A DNA stretch of 64,000 nt from CAWAWP01 sp963841205 (GCA_963841205.1 CAWJCH010000025.1:1-64000); one strand, 5' to 3'. Positions 50,884-61,193 are shown, counted from the stretch's first letter. Numbers and translations are program-made. The notes: generated from the letters alone by a model not told the origin.

Positions 50884-52040
50884 CTAAAGTCCGATGGATT
50901 CTCGGTTCAACCCCGCAGCTACCGCCACGAGTCCCCGAAGGGCCTGCCCGGCCCATTGGATGTTGCGCGCCGCGTTCTCATCCCCGTCGAGCACGAGGCC
51001 ACACGACGTACAGACGTGGGTGCGCACGCTCAGGCTCTTGGGGATGCGCGTTCCACAGCCACTACAATCCTGCGAGGTGTAGGCAGGTGGCACGGCGATG
51101 ACCCGACGGCCAGCGTATACTGCTTTGCCTTCGAGGATGCTGCGGAACTGCGACCAGCCAGCGTCCGATATGGACTTGGCAAGATGATGGTTCCGTACCA
51201 TGTTGGCGACCTGCAAATCTTCGAGGTAGATTGCTTCGTACTGGCGAAGAAGGTTCAGCGCGGTCTTATGGTGGAAGTCTTGGCGCTGCCGCTTCACTGT
51301 CTGATGCGCTTTAGCAAGACAGCCCACCGCTTTCCTGCGGCGATGACTACCCTTCTTGCGGTGGGAGACAACACGTTGTGCCTTCGCCAGCTTCTTTTCG
51401 CCACGGCGATAGTGGCGGGGATTCTCGACGATATCCCCATCTGCCGTGATGAGGAAAACCATGAGGCCAACATCGATGCCGGTCTCGCGTTCAGTGGGTG
51501 GAAGCGGCTGGACGGGCACGTCGTCGCACGAGAAGCACACATACCAGCCATCGACCTCTTGGGATATCGTGACGTTTTTTGGGTGCCTTCCAACGGGCGG
51601 CTCCAGCGGACGGCTACGCGACCAATCTTGCTGAGAACGAGTGTACCGTTATCGAGCCGTGTACTGTTGCCGTACTGCTTGTAGGTGAAACTGTGATAGC
51701 GGTCCCGGCCTTGGAAACGTGGGAATCCGGGCGTCTGTCCAGCTTTCACTCGCCGAAAGAAGGCTTGGTAGGTCTTTTCCAGTCGCATCAAAACGTCTTG
51801 CAATACCTGAGAGTGGATTTCTCCATACTCAGGGAACGCTGCTTTCAGGTCAGGCAACTCGGCTTGCTATCCATAGCACGTGAGCGTGACACCACAGCGC
51901 CGGTACGCCGTGATGCGTTGTTCGAGTGCGGTGTTGTAGAGCGTGCGGCAACGCAACAGGGTCTCAGCCAGCGCCCGCACTTGTTCGAGTGTCGGCTTGA
52001 GCTTGTACCTGTAGGTTTTCCGCGGGCCCCCGTCACTCAC
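50884..52040 (-). pseudogene. tnpB: TnpB copy 2 with nonsense codon and frameshift
   Basis: The order is DGGPRKTYRYKLKPTLEQVR, a TAG after LTCYG near 51865 (Gln in other copies), then AELPDLKAAFPEYGEIHSQV to RVAVRWSRPLEGTQKT. There a 1-nt loss in an A6 run (~51570) shifts the frame. The rest is intact: ETGIDVGLMVFLITADGDIV, YRRGEKKLAKAQRVVSHRKK, SGCGTRIPKSLSV, CTSCGLVLDGDENAARNIQ. The element has no tnpA of its own. Confidence 0.75.
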
Positions 52041-52136
52041 CGGAGTCTCTCCGCAGCCCTATTGGCGACTTTGCGCCTGGATGTAGTGTTGGTAGCAGGT
52101 CCGGCGGACTTGCGGAGCAAGTGTAGCCTAGAGGCA

Positions 52137-53032
52137 TGACGCCAGAAGACCGCATTGTGCCCAGTTGGAAGCCGAGAACGCCGCCTTGCAGGAGCGGTTG
52201 GCGGCGCTTGTGGCGCAGGTCCAAGAACGCCAAGCGCGACTCGCCAAAGACCGCCATAACAGCGGCAAGCCGCCCTCCACGGACGGGCTGAAGCGCAAGG
52301 CGAAGCGCCTGCGCAAGCCGAGCGGCAAGAAGGCGGGCGGGCAGCTGGGCCACCGCGGGGAGACGCTGCACCTGGTGGCGACGCCCGACGCCGTGGTGGA
52401 GCATCGGCCGGCGGTCTGCCCGGCGTGCGAGGCCGACCTCACCGACGAAGACGGGGCGGCGGTGATGGGCCGCGAGCGGCGCCCGGTGCAGGAAGTGCCG
52501 CCGGTGCGCCTGCGGGTGACGGAGCACCAGGCGCTGCACCTACGCTGTCCGCGCTGCTAGACGGTGTCAATGGGCACGTTCCCCGTCGAGGCGCCGAGCC
52601 GGGCACCGTATGGGCCGCAGTATGGGCCGCAGCTGCGGGCGCTGGCGGTGTACTTGGTGGAGGAACAGTCGGTGCCGCTGGGGCGCGTGCAGCAGCTGCG
52701 GCGTGACCTGGTCGGGGTGCGACTGGGTCGCGGCACGCTGGGACGCTGGATCCAGCAGGCGTCGGCGACGCTGGCGCCGGTGGAGGCGCAGCTGACGGCG
52801 GCGCTGCGCCAGGCGCCGGTGCGGCACAGTGACGAGACTGGCGTGCGGCGGGCCGGCACGCTGGCCCGGGTGCATGTGGCCAGCACGAGTCGACTGACGC
52901 GGTACGCCGTGCACGCCACGCGCGGCGCGGACGCCGCCGACGCCATGGGCATCCTGCCCGGCTATGCTAGCGTCAGCGTGCACGACGGGCGGAAGACCTA
53001 CGGGCAGTACACCACCTGTCGCCAGGAACGGC
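52137..53032 (+). pseudogene. IS66 TnpC, frameshift, amber codon and 3' truncation
   Basis: The first codons (MTPEDRI) shift near 52155, then QERLAALVAQVQERQARLAK to LHLRCPRC, then TAG (52558-52560; Gln in the intact copy), then GTFPVEAPSRAPYGPQ to YASVSVHDGRKTYGQYTTC. It stops at ~53032 where a membrane-protein gene begins. The C-terminal DDE Glu is missing. Confidence 0.78.
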
Positions 53033-53483
53033 ATTTACCGGCGCGGCCGTGCGCTTGCCTTCTCTCATGGAGGCGCCCGGTGGATGGATTCTTTCGGTCT
53101 CGGTCCTCTTGGCGCTCGTCGTGACGATACCCTTGCTCCTCCGACGTCAGCCCGCGGGGCGGTCGCGCCGGGCGATGGGGCTGTATCGAGTGGTAGGCGG
53201 CGTCTTCCTTCTGGGTGTGGTCGTGCTCTCAGCCTTGATAGGGGCTGCCCTGTCGCAAGACATTGCGCGCACGGCTCACTCGTATGTGTCCTCGGCCTTG
53301 GAACCCGGCGCGTCCCTCCAGGCCGTGCTGAACTGCGCCGCCGCCAATCTTCAGACGAAACAAGACGCCGCAAGCGTCTTGCAGCAAGTCGCCACCGAAT
53401 GTTTCGGCATAGCTGTCCTCTTTGGTGCTACATGCCTCGGGCAATTGCTCCGCTGGAACGGTTCGCGTTCCAGCGATGCCTAA
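53033..53483 (+). pseudogene. Three-helix membrane protein, copy 2 (5' truncated)
   Basis: Homologous to 23873-24373: MEAPGGWILSVSVLLALVVT, GVVVLSALIGAALSQDIART, AHSYVSSALEPGASLQAVLN and CAAANLQTKQDAASVLQQVA. The 5' end is cut by the IS66 fragment, so no own start exists. The tail ends LLRWNGSRSSDA. 40 bp later the conserved 42-bp block and a hairpin follow, as in copy 1. Confidence 0.65.
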
Positions 53484-53523
53484 CGCCCTTCGCGTGCGTA
53501 TCTGGCCGGACTGCCTGTTGCGC

Positions 53524-53600
53524 CTCTCTCGGTAATCTAAGAGGGCCGTGTTACCCAGTTCGGCCCTCCGACCGGCGGGGGCATCGTGCCCCCGCCGGTC
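53524..53600. terminator. Conserved 42-bp block plus hairpin after the membrane gene, copy 2
   Basis: The 42-bp block is nearly identical to 23821-23862. The hairpin (GACCGGCGGGGGCA, tcg loop, 53570-53600) has a 14-bp perfect stem of different sequence from copy 1. A terminator is likely. Confidence 0.6.
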
Positions 53601-53726
53601 GAGGGGCTCGATCACTGACGCGCTTGCCGCACGCTCGTTCGCCTGTTAGAATGGCCTCGCTCGCCATCCCCGATGGAGGGATCCACGCCGGTCCACCAGC
53701 TCAATCGGCTCCGAAGGAGTCTGCCC

Positions 53727-54263
53727 GTGTCGCGCCTTATTGGTGCCTTCGCCCTCGTCGCCCTCGTCGCCCTCGTCGGCGTCGCCGCCTTCAACTTCGG
53801 CCAATTCTCCCCTCTTCATAACGGGTATGTGCCCTTCAGCGATATCGAGTTCTGGCTGGCGAAGGAGCAATTCTTCGCGCTCACGGCGCTCCTCGCCTCG
53901 TTCACCTCCGGCATGCTCGCGCTCCTCGCCACGTGGCGCCGACATCCCGCCTGGATTACGCCTCTTGTGGTCACCCTGCTGTTCGACGCCTATGGCGTCG
54001 TGGTGTTCGACCTCCTCGGTCACCTCCCCATCACCGGCGCCCCTGGCGACCCCGTGGACTACCTGATCCAGGTCGGGGCTCCGGCGTTGCCCGCCGCCCT
54101 TGCCCTTGCCTACGCCGTGCGCTATCGTGCCGAGGGTCCGGGCGCGCCCAGTATGTCACTGATCACTCCCCGGCCTACCGGACTCGTCGATGGCCCCGAG
54201 GACGACGCGATCGAGCTGCGCTACAGCCCTTTGGGAGAAGGGGACCGCGCGTCCGAGGACTGA
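53727..54263 (+). CDS. Multi-pass membrane protein, unknown
   Basis: 178 residues from GTG 53727 with AAGGAG 7 nt upstream (an earlier ATG at 53673 lacks one). Helices LIGAFALVALVALVGVAAF, FFALTALLASFTSGMLALLA, PLVVTLLFDAYGVVVFDLL and DYLIQVGAPALPAALALAYA. The C-terminus is acidic (LVDGPEDDAIELRY). Not recognised. It sits in the second accessory block. Confidence 0.6.
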   Translation: MSRLIGAFALVALVALVGVAAFNFGQFSPLHNGYVPFSDIEFWLAKEQFFALTALLASFTSGMLALLATWRRHPAWITPLVVTLLFDAYGVVVFDLLGHLPITGAPGDPVDYLIQVGAPALPAALALAYAVRYRAEGPGAPSMSLITPRPTGLVDGPEDDAIELRYSPLGEGDRASED

Positions 54264-54544
54264 CCGCACCCGGGTCTGATCCCCACGAGAGCCTCGAGCA
54301 GGACTGCCGCCAGCGCGAGAGCGTGCAGGTCGCTCGTCACTTGCTCGTCGTAGTACGTCCGTCGCCCGCTCGCCTTGCGGTAGGCGAGGTAGCCCTGATC
54401 GCGCTTGAAACGGCTGATGAGTTGGTCGAACACTTGCTCGCGCGTCATGCCCGCCAGCACCGCCTCGCCCGCCAGATCGAGATATCCGTCATATCGTCCA
54501 GCCACGTCGCCGGCGCGGTCGTTGCCTCGCAACGTCATCTCATC
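54264..54544. other. Unidentified minus-strand remnant
   Basis: On the minus strand FDQLISRFKRDQGYLAYRKA and SGRRTYYDEQVTSDLHALAL look like real protein, ending near 54221-54260. No start or family is evident. It directly follows the decayed IS110 fragment. Confidence 0.3.
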
Positions 54545-54897
54545 CTGCCTGCCTTCTCGCGCAATCCCAGGCTCGCCGCCCACGAGACCGTCTGCCGCGG
54601 AGTGAGCACGAGGCCCGTAGAGCCAGCTCGCGTGAGGACCTCCTACAGCGGCTCCCACCGCGATCCCGTGGACTCCAGTCCGATCAGGATATTCGTCGGC
54701 GCTGCGGTCCACGAGGCCAACCAGGCCAGCAGGTGCGCTTACCCCTCGCGCAACGCGAGGAGCCGCGTCGGTGGCAACGGTACCGGGCCCGACGGGGCGC
54801 GCAACGCACAGACCACATGCGCCTGTTTCGCAACATCGATCCCCACGGCATAGCGGTCCTCTCTCGACCGGTGGGCTTGCGAACCGGTCGTGTCCAT
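54545..54897 (-). pseudogene. IS110-type transposase fragment
   Basis: The DEDD start (REDRYAVGIDVAKQAHVVCA) is followed, in a second frame, by LIGLESTGSRWEPL, a TAG (54643-54645; Tyr in IS110 proteins), and EVLTRAGSTGLVLTPRQTVS. The C-terminal half is absent. Confidence 0.65.
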
Positions 54898-55741
54898 GGT
54901 TCCCGTGCTCCCTTCTGTGGCACCTCGCTCGCGACACCTCTCCAACGGGCCTCCTGACGGACTTCGCTGGCAACACTCCTGCCTTCCCCAGACGGTCACC
55001 TGACGGATCGGCGCTCGCTCGCGCGGCGCACCAGTCCTTCAATCGACCCTCGCTCGCGAAGGCAGGGACGGGATGCTCCTGGAGTCGGTCATGCCGCAGT
55101 GCCTGCAGATGACCCGTCCCCTGCCAGCGGCGCCAGCCATCTAGCCGCTGCGCCCAATAGATAAGGCCTCGACTCGGCACCCGCGTGGGTTGTGGGCTCG
55201 CATGCTTCGACTTCGCCAATCGCGACGCGCGGCGGTATCAGGGGTACCCCGATCAATCGGTGCGCGTCGTCGTGGGGCTGACGCGCGTCGGACGTGGGCG
55301 ATTTACCGAAGAACCCGTAAAGCCGCTGGGCTTCAGCCCATGCGGATGAAAGGGTTTGCGTGGCTTTAGCCGAAAGCCTGCTGCGGTTGCCGATTCCGCC
55401 TGCCTGTGCAAGAATAGGTCCATAGGCACTTTGCACCTCACCAATTAAATAGGGTTTGGCGGTTCCGCAGTCAATCGTTCCTGCGGGTAAAAGCACTAAC
55501 GTATCGTGGACGTGGTGCGCTGCGCTTGCGTCGGGTTGATTGAGCCGAGCTCGCCCGGCGAGGCCGTCAACGCCTCTCGGGGCCGGGCAGGCCCTTCAAG
55601 AGCTAACGTAGTGGGTTGCCACAAGCGTTTCCTGAGCATCCATCGGGCCTTGGCCCGTGTGGAGTGTCAAGCGATCTCTGGCCTGTCCGCGACGCTGCGG
55701 ACCTCGACTCGCGATGCAGCGGATACGGATCGGGGTCCGCC
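54898..55741. other. Gene-poor stretch with IS relics
   Basis: No gene supported. Around 55317-55360 a short hairpin (gggcttcagccc) with flanks resembling IS605 ends occurs, but no TnpB sequence is attached. Confidence 0.35.
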
Positions 55742-55930
55742 ATGGACCAACCCTCGCATGACCACCCCAAGCGGCCGGCGGACGACCTTGCGCAGATCTC
55801 TGGGTGGATCATCACCACCAACCGCAAGCGGCGCCTGCGCGCGTGGCTGTCAATCGTGGCGGTCGTTGCCTTCGTCATCGTGATCGCGGCTTGCCTCGTG
55901 GTCCTCGGCAATCTCTTCTTCCCTCGGTGA
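55742..55930 (+). CDS. Small single-pass membrane protein
   Basis: 62 residues: MDQPSHDHPKRPADDLAQIS, then a basic patch (TTNRKRRLRAW), then one helix (LSIVAVVAFVIVIAACLVVL) ending NLFFPR. Basic residues before the helix predict an N-in orientation. Adjacent to cassette C on the other strand. No family recognised. Confidence 0.5.
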   Translation: MDQPSHDHPKRPADDLAQISGWIITTNRKRRLRAWLSIVAVVAFVIVIAACLVVLGNLFFPR

Positions 55931-55978
55931 TGCGCGATGCCACCCCCCAGATCAGCCCGCCTCCAGCCCTGCCTGGAG

Positions 55979-56110
55979 TCACCGGTGCCGAGTTCGCCGC
56001 GAATCGCGGAGGACGAGGGCCAACCGTGCAAGGGTGGCGTCCCGCGCCGCGTAGTCCTCCGCGGTCCAGGTGCGCCCGCTCGCCTCTGGCTGGCTTGCGA
56101 CCGACGTCAC
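55979..56110 (-). CDS. Cassette gene 3, copy C: WTxxDYAxR microprotein
   Basis: 43 residues from GTG 56110 (cggctcgag before it, the same context as copies A and B): V-TSVASQPEASG, RTWTAEDYAARDATLARL, then RDSRRTRHR. The stop comes right after a short basic tail. Core identity with A and B is high while the flanks diverge, the pattern of a selected short peptide. Follows the membrane gene by 14 bp. Confidence 0.6.
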   Translation of the reverse strand: MTSVASQPEASGRTWTAEDYAARDATLARLALVLRDSRRTRHR

Positions 56111-56124
56111 CTCGAGCCGCCCGG

Positions 56125-57013
56125 CTACGACATGCCGAGGCGGCCGAGGCCCAAAGGGGCGAGCAGCTCGTCGGCCACCTCCGCATTCGTCGGGTTCGAA
56201 GCGGCCGACGCGAGCAGCCCATCAATGACGGTCGACGCCTGGCCTGCCCGGCGCAGACTCAACGTGGCCGCCGCAAGGGGGCTCAGGCTGCCGGAGGTGG
56301 CGGCTTCCATGAGGGCGATGCGCTCGGCCGTCTCCGGGCTGGCCAGCGCGGCCGCCACCGCGCCTAGCGGGAGCCCGTCGCGCACCATCTGGTCGATCTG
56401 CGCCTCCTTCTGCATGCGCCAGCGTTCGAGGGCTTGTTGCTCCAGCGCCCGCTGGGTGGCCAGGATGACCTCGTTGCCGCTCTTGGGATGCTCGCCGAAG
56501 ATGCCGGCCAGGAACAGCACGGCAGTGTAGGCGGCGGCGTGGAGCGAGTAGTAGAGCCAGTTCCACGGCTCGGGGAGCGCGTCGAGCGGGAACGCCGTCG
56601 TATGCCCGCCGGCGGAGTGCCAGGCAAGGGCGAGGAAGTAGAGCACGGAGGAAGTTGATCAGCGAGGAGACCGCCAGCACGGCGTAGCCCCGCTTGATCA
56701 ACCTCTCGGCTCCGATCTCTTGCTTGATGCTGGCGTCGAGGGCCATCAGGTCGTGCAGCTGGAAGATGGTGCTGACCTCGAAGAGGGCGAAGGCGAAGGT
56801 CGAGCAGACCGCCGAGATCAGCAGGTAGCCGAGGACGAAGGCATTGCCCAGGACCAATTGGCCCGCGGAGTTGTAGAGCAGTTGCGCTACCATCGTGTTG
56901 GCCACCAGGGCCAGCACCACGACCTTGGAGGCGCGCGAGCGCAGAAAGTAGTCGAGGCGGTCCACCAGCGGGATGCGGGCTTTCCGCGAGCCGTCTGTGC
57001 GTGCGTGCGTCAT
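56125..57013 (-). pseudogene. Cassette gene 2, copy C: membrane protein, one frameshift
   Basis: ATG 57013 (MTHARTDGSRKARIPLVDRL). It has the full DASIKQEIGAERLIKRGYAV segment that copy A lacks. A missing base near 56650 shifts the frame after SSLINFL; the rest (LYFLALAWHSAGGHTTAFPL; GIFGEHPKSGNEVIL; ATSGSLSPLAAATLSLRRAG) is intact in the next frame to LGLGRLGMS. Same helices and tail as copy A. Confidence 0.78.
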
Positions 57014-57091
57014 GGATCCGTGCTACCTTTCTGGGCGGGCATCGACCGAGTCTGAGGTTCGCGCCATCCCGGCCGACGCCCGTGACTTGCG

Positions 57092-57595
57092 TTAGGCGGA
57101 CTGCCGGAACGCGGACGGGTCGCCGTCCTTTGCTGCCTGTTTCGCCGCCGCCTTGTCCGCCGCCCGCGCCGCACGGCGCTGCTTGGCCTGGACCTTCTGC
57201 GTTTTGCGCGCCGCCTGCAGCTGCTTGCGCTCCTCCGGTGTGGCCTCGCGCGCACTAGCGCCGGCGAAGATCGCCATCGAGCCGACGTCCTTCTCGCCGG
57301 CGCGCGCGTTCGTCCGCTTGAAGGCGAGAGCGCGCATGCCGGTGGCGCTCACCACCAGCCAGCTCTCTTCCAACTCCCACTGGCTCAACAGGTCCGTGGA
57401 GGGAGCCAGTTCGAGCGGGAGTTCGACGCGCACCCGATCCTGCATGCCGGGGACGGCGAGGGAGAGTTGGACCTTCGAGACGGTCTCTTCCTTGCCGTCC
57501 GCTGTGGTGCTCGTGTAAGAAGAGTCGTCGGTCTCTTCGCACTTGCCGATGATCTGGAAGTAGCCGGGCGTCGCGTCGTTCGTGTTCGTTGCCGT
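57092..57595 (-). CDS. Cassette gene 1, copy C: start codon appears as ACG
   Basis: The frame aligned with the ATG of copy B opens at ACG 57593-57595: T-ATNTNDATPGYFQIIGKC, EETDDSSYTSTTADGKEETV, SKVQLSLAVPGMQDRVRVEL to RAADKAAAKQAAKDGDPSAF. The ACG replaces ATG (B) or GTG (A), and an in-frame TGA lies a few codons upstream. No other start is near, so it is either silent or uses a poor ACG start. Body otherwise intact and closest to copy B. Confidence 0.65.
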   Translation of the reverse strand, partial: TATNTNDATPGYFQIIGKCEETDDSSYTSTTADGKEETVSKVQLSLAVPGMQDRVRVELPLELAPSTDLLSQWELEESWLVVSATGMRALAFKRTNARAGEKDVGSMAIFAGASAREATPEERKQLQAARKTQKVQAKQRRAARAADKAAAKQAAKDGDPSAFRQSA

Positions 57596-57661
57596 TGTGT
57601 GTGCTTCTTTCTCTCAATTGGGGGTGTACGCTTCATTGGTCGCGCCCACAACACATTCGCG

Positions 57662-57689
57662 GGCAACAAAAAACGCCTTCCTCTTTGCC
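57662..57689 (-). promoter_or_regulatory. Conserved 5' hairpin with T run, copy C
   Basis: Minus strand GGCAAA, then GGCGTTTTTT, then GTTGCC: same layout as A and B with 5 of 6 pairs. It ends 66 nt from the gene 1 start. Confidence 0.5.
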
Positions 57690-57711
57690 GAAGCAACGCG
57701 GAGGCGATCAC

Positions 57712-57730
57712 GTCGGAAATCGATTCCGAC
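57712..57730. promoter_or_regulatory. 19-bp palindrome upstream of cassette C
   Basis: GTCGGAAATCGATTCCGAC, identical to 16161-16179 and followed by the same AAGTGTGTT motif. Putative operator. Confidence 0.5.
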
Positions 57731-57864
57731 CTTCAAGTGTGTTTGACTTAAGTCATCTACTCTATACCGTTCGCTTCTCCTGTCGTGACTACTCGGGCGG
57801 ATCTGCGATCGAGAGAGCGCCCAGAGTTGCGACGCGCGTGAGGCGAAAGGCACACCCCGACGCC

Positions 57865-59472
57865 TCACGCTTCGGCACCGGCCGGGCCGGACCGCAGGAC
57901 CGACCGCTGACCAGCCAGGGGGAGGGTGAACCAGAAGGTAGACCCCTCCCCGACGACACTCTCGACCCCTACCCGCCCGCCGTGGGCTTCGATGATGGCC
58001 TTGCAGATGAAGAGCCCCAACCCCAGGCTTACGCCGGAGCCGCTCTGCACCGCAGTCCCCTCGATCTGCGGGAAGCGCGCGAATAGGCGTGCCTGGTCGG
58101 AGAGGGACAACCCCGGTCCCTCGTCGCGCACAGAGACCCGCCCCAGATCGCCCGTCGCCTCCCGCTCCACTTGTAGGAGCACCAGGATAGGCCGATCCCC
58201 CTTAGAGTATTTGAGCGCGTTTGTCAGGTAGTTGGTGACCACCTGCGCGATCCGCTCGGCGTCGGCGACCACCGGCACGGGTTGCGCGGTGGACACTTCC
58301 AGACGAATCGTGCGTTGGGCTTCGAGCGCGCGAAGCTCCTCCACGGAAGCGCTGACAATTGCACCCAGCTCGCAGGCCGCGAGTCGGATGGGTAACCGAC
58401 CCTCGCGGATCTGTGCATCATCAACGAGGTCGTCGGCCAACCGGGTGAGCCGCTGCAGGCTTACTTCCGCATAGGTGAGTAGGTTGCGAGCCCGCGCCAC
58501 GTCACGCGCGGGGCGTGCGGCTCCTTCCTCCTCTCGCTCATGCAGCTGCCAGGCGTCGAAGCTGAGGGTCAGCAACTGCGTGTATCCGTGCAGGCTGGTC
58601 AGCGGCGTCCGCAGCTCGTGACTCAGGATGCTCAGGAACTCATCTTTGCGCCGATTGAGCTCGCTCAGCGCGAGTTCGTGAGAGCGCGCCTCCTCACGCT
58701 CGTGCTCCAAGCGCCTTCGCAACGTGACGTCGTGAATCACCGAGACGGCCCCCACGACGCGTTGGTCGCCGTCACGAAGCGGCGCCGCGCTGATGTTCAG
58801 GTCCAATTCGCGGCCATCCAGTGCGCGTATGTGGATGTCGGGGTATGGCCCGGTGGCCACTTCCCCGCGCAGCGCGCGAGTGCCAGGGAAACGCTCGAGG
58901 GGGAGCGGCTCGCCTGTGGCGGCGTCACGCATGTCGAAGAGGGGACCCCGGTCGGCAAGCGGCATGGCGTCGAAGCTCGGAATGCGGTCTGCGGCCCACA
59001 GTTCACGGTACGCGCGATTGCACTGGACAACGCGACCAAGCTGATCGTACACGCCCACCCCAGCGGTGATGGTCTCCAGAATAGCGCGCAGGCGCTCTGT
59101 GCGCTCCGCCGCGTGTGCCTCACACGTCACCGCCCGTTCGAGCGCCGCATTTAATACCCGCTCGCTCTCTGATGGACACGAAGTTGGACCCCTGTTACCT
59201 GTCTGGTCTGTTTGGCCGTCTTCGTCCACTGGCACAGGGCGGGGCGCCCCCTCCGTGCGAGGCATGTTGTCATCACCACCACCACCACCACCGACGCTCG
59301 GCGCATGGTTGGTATGGCCGTTATGGTTGGCGGGTATCTCGTGCCGCATTGGTCGCCGTTGCTCTCTAGGACACCTGCACGCCACGAGGGGATGTTCGCC
59401 TGGCTCATCCTCGTGCTCATGCGCACATCTCTCGCTCATTCGCGTACCACTCCACGGCCGTTGGGAAGACAT
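57865..59472 (-). CDS. PAS-domain sensor histidine kinase
   Basis: 535 residues. Residues ~1-100 are His/Gly/Pro-rich and poorly conserved, so a start at the internal MPRTEGAP is possible. A PAS domain follows (ILETITAGVGVYDQLGRVVQ; DIHIRALDGRELDLNISAAP), then HisKA (LSILSHELRTPLTSLHGYTQ, with the phospho-His) and HATPase_c (VVTNYLTNALKYSKGDRPIL; SVRDEGPGLSLSDQARLF; GLGLFICKAIIEAHGGRVGV). No membrane helix, so a cytosolic sensor. No response regulator is next to it; the receivers at 23.2 and 33.1 kb are candidates. Confidence 0.88.
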   Translation of the reverse strand: MSSQRPWSGTRMSERCAHEHEDEPGEHPLVACRCPREQRRPMRHEIPANHNGHTNHAPSVGGGGGGDDNMPRTEGAPRPVPVDEDGQTDQTGNRGPTSCPSESERVLNAALERAVTCEAHAAERTERLRAILETITAGVGVYDQLGRVVQCNRAYRELWAADRIPSFDAMPLADRGPLFDMRDAATGEPLPLERFPGTRALRGEVATGPYPDIHIRALDGRELDLNISAAPLRDGDQRVVGAVSVIHDVTLRRRLEHEREEARSHELALSELNRRKDEFLSILSHELRTPLTSLHGYTQLLTLSFDAWQLHEREEEGAARPARDVARARNLLTYAEVSLQRLTRLADDLVDDAQIREGRLPIRLAACELGAIVSASVEELRALEAQRTIRLEVSTAQPVPVVADAERIAQVVTNYLTNALKYSKGDRPILVLLQVEREATGDLGRVSVRDEGPGLSLSDQARLFARFPQIEGTAVQSGSGVSLGLGLFICKAIIEAHGGRVGVESVVGEGSTFWFTLPLAGQRSVLRSGPAGAEA

Positions 59473-59704
59473 CTCCTCGTACTCTCATCGCGGCCTCTCG
59501 GTCCAAACGCCTGCGGAGGCGTTGCATCCCAGTGAAGACCCACCATCGTACCGCGAAAAGGCTACAGAGACATTCCACGGCCATACCCGATCTTACAAGT
59601 TGACGGATTGTCAGATTGAGAATTGGGGCAGGTCAGTCAGAGGCAAGAGGGACAGTCTAGACGAAGGCGGGGTAGAATGGCTGCCCGGTGACGACAGTCT
59701 CAAG
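59473..59704. other. Upstream region of the kinase gene
   Basis: Probably holds the kinase promoter. No gene seen. Confidence 0.3.
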
Positions 59705-60190
59705 GGATGTCAGTAGCACCACGCCTTGCTTGCAGTGTGGAGAGATAGCAGCGGAGGCAGGCGAACGCGTCGCTTGGGGCGGCGCGCCGGCGGATTGGCA
59801 GAGAGTCCTCCGACGAGCAGCGTGCGGTACTGGGTGATGAAGGCCTCGCGAGCAGTTGTCGGGAGCTGCCGCAGGCCCTGGCCACGCGCGTCCTCCACTG
59901 CCGCCTTCATCGCGAGTAGCAGACTCTCATCGTCTTTGGCCCACGCCTGCTGGTACTGCTCCTCGAGGCAGGTCAGTTCGCGCAGGTGGTGGATAGTGCA
60001 GACGGCATGACGGCAGCGTGTGTAGCGTCAGTCAGGCTTCCAGCCGTTGCGGACGCTCACCCCCCGTGAAATCGGGCAGGATGCCGATGGTGCCGGTTGG
60101 TAGGTCTCGGTCTCTCGGTGGCGATCCGCTCGGTGTCGGCAACGTGAGCCACGGCATCTTCCTTCCGACGTGCGGCGATCAACAAGCTGC
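59705..60190 (-). pseudogene. IS66 TnpC fragment with internal deletion
   Basis: VSVRNGWKPD, TGA (Trp in the intact copy), RYTRCRHAVCTIHHLRELTC, LEEQYQQAWAKDDESLLLAM, VEDARGQGLRQLPTTAREAF, then a jump from ARRPKR to DAFACLRCYLSTLQARRGA: the catalytic Glu region is deleted. More than one lesion. Confidence 0.65.
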
Positions 60191-60282
60191 CGTACGTGTA
60201 GGGGTATGGCCCTGATCCGTCTAGCGTGCGGTGCCGCATGGCGCAGACTCATTCGGGGTCAACACGTGACGTTGCATCCTGA

Positions 60283-60370
60283 CTCTCAGGGGCGCCGCCG
60301 TCGCTTGATCGCGAAGCGCAGGGTCGACCCTCTTGACATCCCAATAGGCAATTCCCCGCTGGGGGTATCA
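60283..60370 (+). repeat. Solo copy of the X/Y repeat unit
   Basis: ctctcaggggcgccgccgtc to CCCCGCTGGGGGTA, a relative of the ends at 17121-17210 and 17311-17402. No partner in inverse orientation nearby. Confidence 0.55.
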
Positions 60371-60437
60371 GCCCTTGGCATTCCCTTGCGTCCGCCTGCG
60401 CCCTGAACGAACTCTGCCGCGCCTCTATTACCAGCCG

Positions 60438-61193
60438 CTAGGGTCTCACACGCGGTGCGCTTTCCCCACCGCTGTGTGCATTCGCAGACGCGTCAACACC
60501 GCTCGACCGATCTTTCTGGACGTGACGATAGATGTAGTAGCCGACCCCCACTACTAGCAGCAGCAGGATTACGATGTCGAAACCGTGGAAGAAGGTGGCG
60601 AGCTGTACGATCTTGTCACCGAGCTTGAAGCCTACGAACGCGAGCACGATGCTCCAGATCAGTGAACCGAGAAATGTAAAGAGCGCGAACTGGCCCAAAT
60701 TCATCTTCGCAATGCCGGCCGGAAGCGAAATGTAAGTACGAACTACAGGCATCAATCGCGAGAAGAATGCGACCGGAGCCCCGAATCGCGCGAACCACCG
60801 ATCGGCGCGATCCGAATCGGCATGCGATATCAGGACGTACCTCCCGTACTTCAGCAGGAGCGGACGCCCGCCAGCCGCCCCGATCCCATACGCCACAAGC
60901 GAGCCAATGACGCATCCGACAGCGCCCGCGATCGCCACGCCAGGCAGCGAGAAGCGATCGGGATGCTGCAGAACATAGTAGCCGGCAAACGGCATCACGA
61001 TCTCACTGGGCAGCGGGATGCAGCAACTCTCAATGGCCATCGCCGCCACGATGCCGAAGTACCCGAGGTGCGAATACAAGAAATCTACAAAATTGAGGAC
61101 GGCACCCTCGATGCCGCCTGGATTGGGCGTGTTGGCTGCGGTATCGACGAAGTGAACGCTATGGGCGAGGAAAACCTGCACAAATCCGCTCAA
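60438..61193 (-). CDS. DedA-family membrane protein
   Basis: 251 residues. YFGIVAAMAIESCCIPLPSE is the DedA/SNARE-assoc signature, and FFSRLMPVVRTYISLPAGIA matches the second conserved motif. Five or six membrane segments. Family members are linked to lipid scrambling/flipping. Ser/Gly-rich tail after the last helix (VGYYIYRHVQKDRSSG). ATG 61193; intact. Confidence 0.92.
   Translation of the reverse strand: MSGFVQVFLAHSVHFVDTAANTPNPGGIEGAVLNFVDFLYSHLGYFGIVAAMAIESCCIPLPSEIVMPFAGYYVLQHPDRFSLPGVAIAGAVGCVIGSLVAYGIGAAGGRPLLLKYGRYVLISHADSDRADRWFARFGAPVAFFSRLMPVVRTYISLPAGIAKMNLGQFALFTFLGSLIWSIVLAFVGFKLGDKIVQLATFFHGFDIVILLLLVVGVGYYIYRHVQKDRSSGVDASANAHSGGESAPRVRP

Noticed and set aside
53933..54853. 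306-residue plus-strand frame
   Set aside because: Out of frame with the membrane gene, and antisense to the IS110 remnant; no motifs.
59270..59310. His-tag-like CAC run as coding on the plus strand
   Set aside because: It is the antisense of a Gly/Val-rich stretch near the N-terminus of the histidine kinase.
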